This document shows, in pieces, positions 56,961 through 64,000 of a stretch of 64,000 nucleotides of DNA (positions are counted from its first letter, which is position 1; each line of letters opens with the position of its first letter). The DNA is from Diphasiastrum complanatum. Taxonomy: Eukaryota; Streptophyta; Lycopodiopsida; Lycopodiales; Lycopodiaceae. The stretch spans positions 50,073,470 to 50,137,469 of the forward strand of contig CM055103.1 of assembly GCA_029204225.1 (NCBI GenBank). Direction: 5' to 3'. Below the pieces are notes generated by a model. That model was not told where the DNA came from. It saw only the letters and a program-made list of their open reading frames with translations, and made no database searches. The position numbers were made by a program, and so were the translations under genes.

Positions 56961-58279
56961 GAAGCACACAAGAATTTTTATGCTATCTGGAAATTGAAAA
57001 TCAAGGCGTTCAAGGATATCTCTCTACTAATCTAGATCCATTCAATAGTTGTTGTAAATACTTGTACAGTTTCATATTCTACATAAATACAAAGGTCGTC
57101 CATCATTCACCGTTCGACTATTTGACCAACATTTGACATCAACTATTTGGTCACCTTCGACTAGTCGCACTATCAACTTCAATAGTCGACTCGAATAATC
57201 GGCGGCTCCTTAGTACCGTCATCATGACCAGATAGAATCAAATATTGTTTGAAGGCGACTGCCAACAACACGTAGTGCCTTAATCCTAAATGTAAAGTAC
57301 AAATTAATTATTCTTTTGATTAGTTAGCCATGTGTATATATATCTAGTGACTTATCAGTTGCTCGGTTACAAGCTCCACAGACATTGAATTAGCTTAATC
57401 ATCAATCTAGTCAATCAATCGAAAATCCAGAGCGTAATTGCTTTGTTCTTTCTCTCTGTTATTATAGAGTATTGTCTTAGGAAGAACGCAACGTTGTCTG
57501 CATTCAAACTGTATTTTCTTCACGACTGAATAATCATTGTTCCATAATCTAGGTCGTGTACATCATGTTTGAATGCTCATTTTTATTCATGTTTAGATAG
57601 ATTCATGCTTGCAGATAACTTATTCGTAGATTAAACTATTCATATGACTGATAGCACATGTCGATTTGTCACTATAAATTCCGCACCTAATATGCTTTCG
57701 TAAAGCTAAACCCTAAACCCAATTAATTTGTGCATGGCTATGGAATCGATTGTGTCGATCCAGTGACTTCGAAACTGTGATCAAGTGGGACAGACTTCGA
57801 TCTGTCGAAGTCAGTCTTAATCCAATATAGGTAGTTGCATGCACCAAGGATTCCGCGCACGCCCACCGCTCTTCCGGTGCGTCATGTTGTCGCGATATCC
57901 CAACAAGAAGTTGTACCTTACAAGTTCCCTAGTGCATTCTATGCAATAAATCTACTGCAAAAGTTTATGAAAATAGGACCTTCAGTTAGCTCTTGCCTCA
58001 TGCTCACCCTATGTGGTAACCCAAGGTAAAGGTGCCACATAGGATTGATTAGCGCCACACTAATTATGATTAAAGAACTCGTATAGGCAAGGAAGAGGCC
58101 CTTTTGAGTTCAAAAATGGCCCTAACGTATACAAACCCTTTTCAGATATGAACCTAAGGCTCTATAAATAAGTCGTACAATGGCAAAATAGCATTTAATA
58201 CTTTCCTCTAATCGAAAGATATAGAACAAAAGAAATTTGGATAAATCACAACACGTTCAGCTCACCAATCCAACTGAGA
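56961..58279. other. intergenic or LTR-like AT-rich sequence
   Basis: No coding sequence recognised. 57080-57200 is rich in CGACTA/TAGTCG words. A short telomere-like TAAACCCTAAACCC lies at 57707-57720. The position upstream of gypsy pol fits its gag and leader, but nothing identifiable remains. Confidence 0.3.
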
Positions 58280-58570
58280 GCATATGCAACTTGATTCGGA
58301 CTGTCTCTTATATAATGGATTTCATGATCAAATTCTTGCATCACCTCGGCCCATCAGCCTTTCCTACCTCGAAGATCATGCTGATTACAAAAGTACTTAA
58401 GAGGCTGTGATCCAATTACACTATAAACTTACTACCATACAAGTAGTGTCTCCAAGTCGTAAGTGCATGGATAATTGTAAACGATTCCTATTTATGTGTA
58501 GTATAACACAATTGAGGACCAGTGAATCTTTTGCATTCAAAGGCTAGTGGCCTATCATTCTGTGCCCATT
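58280..58570 (-). pseudogene. Ty3/gypsy RNase H scrap
   Basis: Reading down from 58570 with one stop: RPLAFESKRFTGPQLCYTTHK, SFTIIHALTTWRHYLYGSKFIV and a degraded RKADGPR. The TWRHYLYGSKF block is specific to gypsy RNase H. The piece is isolated. Confidence 0.75.
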
Positions 58571-60830
58571 TTCTATTTAGAGTTTATGCATAATTCAGGG
58601 ATATGGATGCAAGTATTCGAGCTTGCAACAAATGGTTCAAACATACCATGTCTATATGATGCACTATGGTAGTGGGTGCAATTTGGCATTGGGATCATCT
58701 CATCTCTGCACTTCAACAAGAGTTAGCGCATACAACAAAGTTCACATCAAGGAATAATGTTGATTTTTTTCTTCACAATATATGGAATGAAGAAAAAGTC
58801 ACCATACAACAAAGTTAACAGAATAAATAAATGTATAAATAAGAGTAAAAAATAAACTTCCTACTGCCCTTGCCCCCCGGTGACATCAAAGGTAAGGGTG
58901 GATATTTCCATATCAACATCTACCCAGCATCAATCTTATTATTTGGATATTCATCATGAGGGTTCAATCCTATTTTGTGATTTAGTGTTTCTTGTCCTAT
59001 ACTTTTTGGCATATCTGACCATTCATATATAAGATAAGGATCTAGGTCTCTATCTGAAATTAGCCAACGACAATGATCGTGATAAGTTAACTACTCATCT
59101 ATAGAGATTTCTTCAGTATTGTTCAAATTTGTCGCTTGTACCATAAAGCTCATCTACTCATCTATAGAGATTTCTTTAGTATTGTTCAAATTTGTCGCTT
59201 GTACCATAAAGCTCATCGTTATTATCTATGGAAAAAAATACCCATCTCATCACCTTGGATGTCTGCTTGGGGATGAGTTCTAGTTGGCCAGGAGAGTACC
59301 CTATTGTTATGATATTTTCAAGCTCAAATTCATCACCACTGATGTAGTTAGATGATTCGTCATCCCAAAGGAACATGTCATCTAGCATCTCATTGCTTCC
59401 TTGAGTAGATTTTTGAAGGTTGGTCATAGCAGAGTATACTGCATTGTGGCCGCCCGTTATGGTTTTCTTGGCATTCAAATAAGTTTTGGATATCAAATGG
59501 TTTCTGGTCGAATGTATCAAGTATGGAGACATGATGATTTTTCTCGTTTTCTTTTTGCAAAAAGCCTATGGATCTCAATCTAGGGGGGAAGTTGTCAAGA
59601 ACGCATGGTGAGGTAGGAGCATCCCATCAGTTGGGGTGGCAAATAGAAGGCTGTATTGTCCATACTATCTCTTGCACTTCTTTGTAGTCAAAATTGTTTT
59701 CATTGTCCTCGTCAAAAGGCCGAGTTTGGTCACTCACTCACCTATTGATTACATCCTTCCATCCACTCTTTCCTAGGTGGGTCTATCTATAACGCATTAT
59801 TGGTAATGGTCAGTACTCTAGTCCCCTCTAGGATGAGTGTTCCTATTGAGTGTTGAGGGGGTCTCTTGTCATTGGTCTCACCTTGTCTATCCTGAGGAGC
59901 TGGTCTAAGACTTTTACTCTGTGAAACTACACTCTTACTAGTTGAAATCTCATGATTGACTAGCCCGTAAGTGCATAGATCTACCCATCTTTTGTATTTG
60001 ATATGCACTGCTTTGTGGTACTACTTGGCATCTTGTAGATTCTGGCTCTTTGTCCAAAGTTACTTCCTTTATAGAGCTGCATGTCTAAATCTTAGTCTTC
60101 ATAGCTCTCAATATAAAGTCCTGATACGTGGTATTCTCAATAGTGTTACACTTAGTTAAGTGTAGCTCATGTGTATTCACAAGTATAGAGTTGTATGGTT
60201 CAAGCCTATCTTCGTCATATGACCTTTCTTCTGGTGCATCAATGTGATTTGCAAATAGATTTGTAACTTGACTTGGACTAGGATGGAGTGGTCTAATATC
60301 TTAGTAAGATAGTCAAGTTTGGTTATGTTGGCCTCATTACTAACTTTTCTTAATGATAACACACTTAGCTCTGATAGGGCATATTGATGTCATATCTAGG
60401 CCTATTGTTTGAGTTTTAATCAATCTAATCAATGGATCACCAACGCTATTCTCCTAGCAATTGATATCGTAAGAGTTTCCATAATCCAACCAAGAATTGC
60501 ATCGTCTTGAGGCCTGGGGCCTTCATCAAGTCTGACAAGGGTGTACATGGTACTATGATTTGTGATAAGTTCGAAATCTCACCCTATCAGTATATCTAAG
60601 GATTAGAGAGTAGGGTCGACTAAGTACATTTCCCTTTTGATTTGTGGGATCATCACACAATATTGTATGATGTTAACCACTTCGACCTGTTGTGACATGG
60701 TAATTGTTTTTCAAAACAATGCATGACACTAGTCAAGCAACTCACACTACAATGTTGGTGTGTGGCTGACGATCTAAACAACAAAGCCAGTCAATAGAAA
60801 AATTTCTAGTGCATAAACAATGACATAGAC
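58571..60830. other. unassigned region with two weak minus-strand ORFs
   Basis: Minus-strand ORFs at 59176-59532 (118 codons, acidic: DDMFLWDDESSNYISGDEFELEN) and 59787-60008 have no motif that I recognise. The first could be gag-like or an unrelated acidic protein relic. A 63-bp tandem duplication lies at 59091-59216. The remainder is AT-rich with no features. Confidence 0.3.
59091..59216. repeat. 63-bp tandem duplication
   Basis: 59091-59153 and 59154-59216 differ at one base. The unit length is a multiple of three, and copy 2 covers the 3' end of the minus-strand ORF at 59176-59532. Confidence 0.95.
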
Positions 60831-60839
60831 AACAACCTT

Positions 60840-62250
60840 CCAAGCAATATTTCCTTCATACGTGCAGACTACGACAATTGTTATCTCGACAATGGCACTA
60901 CCCAACATATGACTCCTCAAAGAGAATGGTTTACTGAACATGTGGCTTACACCCTATCAATTTCAAATATAACTGATCTACGTTGTTAAATTTTCTTCTG
61001 AACATGTACAATCTTTGACAAAGATGTTACTCTGACTACTTGCACTCAAGTTGGGAACTTATATGTACTTTCTAACTCTATTGCACTAGCTACTACTTCT
61101 TATGAGAATGTAAACAATCAAGCATTACTGTGGCATGGTCGATTTGGACGTGCTAATACAAAATCTCTTTCTTACAAGCGTTGTAACAAATTAGTTGATG
61201 GATTGAATTTTTCTCTTTCACTAGATAGGAAATCATTTTTCTATGAGTCTTGCATTTATGGCAAACATTCTAGAAGCATATTCTCCATAACACACTCCAT
61301 CAAGACAAAACATGTATTATATCTTGTGCATAGTGATCTTTCCAGTCCAATGCCAACTCCATCCATAGGAGATGCACTTTACTTTATCACCTTCATAGAT
61401 GACTACTCGAGATGGATGACCTTCGAATGCTTTAAGAGATTCAAGGCCATGGCTAAAACCCAAACATCTACAAAGGTGAAAGCACTCCGAAGTGATGGTG
61501 GTGGTGAAGACATCTCCAATGAGATGTCTGACTATTTGGCCGAACATGGCATTCAAAGCCAATTTGCAACCTCCTAATCACCTCAGCATAATGGAATTGC
61601 AGAATGGAAGAATCAAACACTACTTAATTTAGCCAGATCTATGCTACATCAATCCAACTTACCTTCGAAGTTTTGGGCAGACACGACTACCACAGCATGT
61701 TATCTGCAAAACAGATCTAGCAGAAAAGCAATTAATTGCAAAACTCCTTATCAAGTGTGGCATGGACACAAAATCACTCATCTAAAAATCTTTGGCTATA
61801 TATGCTTTTTTCATGTTCCTAAGCAACTTAGGAAGAAATTGGACCAAAGGTAGAATAAATGCATTTTCATTGGCTATCCTGGTAAACATAAAGCTACAAG
61901 GTTATTGATCCATCCACCAATGTAGTGTTTGTTTCTAGGGATGTAATCTTCAAGGAGGATGCATTCTACGACTTCAAACAACCATCGAAAAATGATGTTG
62001 TGTCATTTCATCCTATCCTACACAACATTGAGTCTTCCACTCACGATGTCCCTTCTACATAACCTTCAGCCAAAAAAATTTGAGCTATAGAAGTTGAGCA
62101 GCCAACAGTACCTGTCGAGAGACCAGATTTAGCTAGCTCGAGCAAATCTAGAGAGATTCAGGAAGAGACACCATTCGATCCTTTCTCACTTTTTCAAGAG
62201 AATACAAAATGCACCCCTCTCTCTAGAAAAGGATTAGAATGCAAATGTCT
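60840..62250 (+). pseudogene. pol: Ty1/copia gag-pol fragment (protease to post-integrase linker)
   Basis: A degraded aspartic protease (YLDNGTTQHMTPQREWF, with DNG for the catalytic DSG) is followed by the GAG-pre-integrase block (NQALLWHGRFGRANTKSL) and the integrase core. The core has VHSDLSSPMP (first Asp), FITFIDDYSRWMTF and LRSDGGGEDISNEMSDYLAEHGI (second Asp). After a stop at 61577 come the SPQHNGIAE-like block, here with changes (HLSIMELQNGR in one frame, NGIAEWKNQ in the next), then LPSKFWADTTTTACYLQNR and TPYQVWHG. The linker ends near 62250. Reverse transcriptase and RNase H do not follow. The copy is truncated and inactive. Confidence 0.88.
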
Positions 62251-63465
62251 CGAGAGTGACGATAAATAAAAGGCTTTGAAGATCTCATGATTTCATTCAG
62301 ACGCGTGACTCCTAAGATAGATATGATGTATCAACTTTGAACCGATCAGTATCCCGATGTTCAAATATGATGTATCACCCAGTCCTATGGGAAGATTCAT
62401 GTGGTGGCTTAGTCGTTGTAGATTTCTACAATATTGGTAAAATTGTGTATTATATAAGATATATCGGTCCCCAAGAGAGAGATAAATCTTCCCTTTTGGA
62501 TTATAAGTGTAAAATGAATAATGTCGGAGGTAAAGTATGTGATAATCAAGGTTGAATACCATAGTGGAAAGGCTGGTTATCCACATATATTGGTTTAAAT
62601 TGGCATACAGTAAAACCAATATGAGACAATGAGGGACAAGAATTCCGGATGAAGAGGGTACTTTATCTTTCAGACAATAGGATAAACAGTAAGCAACCTT
62701 TCTTACAAAGACAAGCATACATATTCAATACAGTACAAAATCAAAAAAGCAATTGATTCATCTCAATGAATACAGATGATTAGTTCTTTATCATCGATTA
62801 GCAAACAAATCAGAAGGACAAACAAGTTCTTTATCCAAGTATATTATTGTACTCATTCAAAAAGTGAATGCCACATTCTGAATTGTGGATGTTCTTCAGC
62901 TTCGAAACTTTCTCCTACATTTCAATCAATTAGAACAGTCCCTGATCAGACGTTAACCTATAAATCCAAGTTATGAAGCTGAAATTCAGTATAGATTGAC
63001 AAGTTGTGCCACAAATTATCAGTCATCCTGAATAGTTACAACCGTTCTCAGAGTGTGTTGGATCAAAAATAAGATATAATGTTGTAACAAACAAAGAAGA
63101 GCAGCAGCAAAAAGCAAGCGAAACATTTGTCTCTTCTTTATTGATGGTCCGCCATATCTACGTAAGTACAATGAACCAACGTCGCTCATGTATAGAGTCG
63201 CGCATGAAGCTAATGTGACGCTTACCAACAATAAAAAATCGTTTGGCTAAAAGCTGCAAGTCGCTTTGAAATGACATGACTATTCTGAAAAAATGAAATT
63301 CTAAATTTACAATAGGCCTTGACGTGTATTTAGGCCCTATTGCATATATACATGATACAAAAATTCAAAAATTATCACTATATAGAAGATAATTGGATCA
63401 TGTGGGGAATGTATGCCTCCACATATCCCCTTTTTCAATTGTGAAATGGCTCGCAAACAAAATTT
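62251..63465. other. no recognisable feature
   Basis: AT-rich. A 141-codon minus-strand ORF (62293-62718) is hydrophobic and Tyr/Leu-rich, with no motif or splice context; I treat it as chance. Confidence 0.4.
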
Positions 63466-63687
63466 TCACATTTTCTTGGCTTGCTTCCTAGTAACTAGCT
63501 TTCCGAAAAAGACTGCTTTAGCTCTGGCAGCACATTCTTCGTCGACCTGCTCAGCTATTTTTCCAATTGTCCTCAGATAATAATCATTCATTTTGATGTA
63601 GTCTTCGTTGAATGCAAGGTCTGGATCTCCGCCCACTCCATTGTTTTCCAATTGACCAATTGGTAGGTCAATCAATGTATTAATCAC
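63466..63687 (-). CDS. possible terminal exon of a host protein
   Basis: The frame ends with DPDLAFNEDYIKMNDYYLRT, IGKIAEQVDEECAARAKAVF and a basic C terminus, GKLVTRKQAKKM, before TGA. The composition is balanced and protein-like, unlike the chance ORFs around it. The annotated methionine may not be the start: an intron could enter the frame upstream, and the rest of the gene would lie to the right, perhaps outside the window. I do not recognise the family. Confidence 0.4.
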   Translation of the reverse strand: MINTLIDLPIGQLENNGVGGDPDLAFNEDYIKMNDYYLRTIGKIAEQVDEECAARAKAVFFGKLVTRKQAKKM

Positions 63688-64000
63688 AAGATGTTGATAT
63701 TAACTGGCTTTAGTTAGTATTTCAGACATTTCAGCAGACAGTACTATAAAGGATAGGGTTTCATAGGTGTATTTAGGTGAAGTATGCATTATGTACAAGT
63801 GTTGCGTTGATAAGAGGGAGAAGGAAATGAGTGAAGCAAGATTTAGATAATTGTATGTATAATAAGGCTTAGTAAACGATTTTCAGATCGAAAAAAATAA
63901 TGTTCTTTTAACTCCTTAAGGTACTCTGAGTAATTTACTTCTTAATCTATGTATATTGTCCACCAATAAGGGTACTATAGGTCATTAGAAGTGGCAGAGA
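63688..64000. other. no recognisable feature
   Basis: AT-rich right edge with no ORF or repeat that I can name. Confidence 0.4.

Noticed and set aside
57707-57720. Interstitial telomere repeat (TAAACCC)2
   Set aside because: Only two units, within chance and common in plant promoters and leaders.
62293-62718. 141-codon minus-strand ORF as a membrane protein
   Set aside because: Hydrophobic and Tyr/Leu-rich because of AT-rich sequence; no motif, no splice or promoter context.

Overview
This is a gene-poor, transposon-dense stretch of a nuclear plant genome. The evidence is long spliceosomal introns with GT/AG junctions, Ty1/copia elements primed by initiator tRNA-Met, Ty3/gypsy elements, L1-like LINEs, a decayed Helitron, and a reverse transcriptase fragment of Penelope-like type. 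The last two, together with many (GA/CT)n tracts, fit a large-genome fern, lycophyte, bryophyte or gymnosperm better than a typical flowering plant. I cannot name the species. Nothing bacterial or organellar is present, and I found no CRISPR array, operon or rRNA.

Layout. 1-1942: broken gag, protease and reverse transcriptase of a minus-strand Ty3/gypsy element running off the left edge. 2.0-9.5 kb: a 154-bp (AG)n tract and then AT-rich DNA in which I recognise no gene. 9.5-18.6 kb: a decayed Penelope-like element (+) split by two later copia insertions. One is complete with both LTRs and a 5-bp target duplication (9797-13287). The other is a minus-strand deleted copy (about 13.93-16.91 kb). 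18.7-20.3 kb: a promoter-like segment and unidentified ORFs. 21.3-23.3 kb: a Helitron Rep plus Pif1-type helicase (+), full of stops and frameshifts. 23.5-24.4 kb: LINE ORF1 (-). 25.2-27.7 kb: an internally deleted copia element (+).

From 37.6 to 50.0 kb lies the only host gene I can support, an armadillo-repeat protein on the + strand with at least nine exons. Six consecutive exons join in frame to a stop at 50046. One or two candidate upstream exons at 27.9 and 28.5 kb would put a gypsy element, two LINEs and a copia LTR fragment inside its introns. Five LINE 3' ends in the window (tracts at 29.05, 32.00, 39.04, 40.47 and 41.17 kb) have the same design: a short UTR, usually with a 5-bp stem-loop, ending in (CT)n or (CTT)n(CT)n instead of poly(A). 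Several fragments start right at the CT tract of the previous copy. An 84-bp tRNA-like SINE with perfect 18-bp target duplications sits at 38.86 kb.

50-64 kb holds AT-rich intergenic DNA, a third gypsy pol (minus, 53.75-56.96 kb), a gypsy RNase H scrap, a truncated copia gag-pol (+, 60.84-62.25 kb) and, near the right edge, a short minus-strand ORF that may be the last exon of a second host gene. Nearly all transposon ORFs are broken, so the window reads as nested insertions of different ages around one surviving gene.
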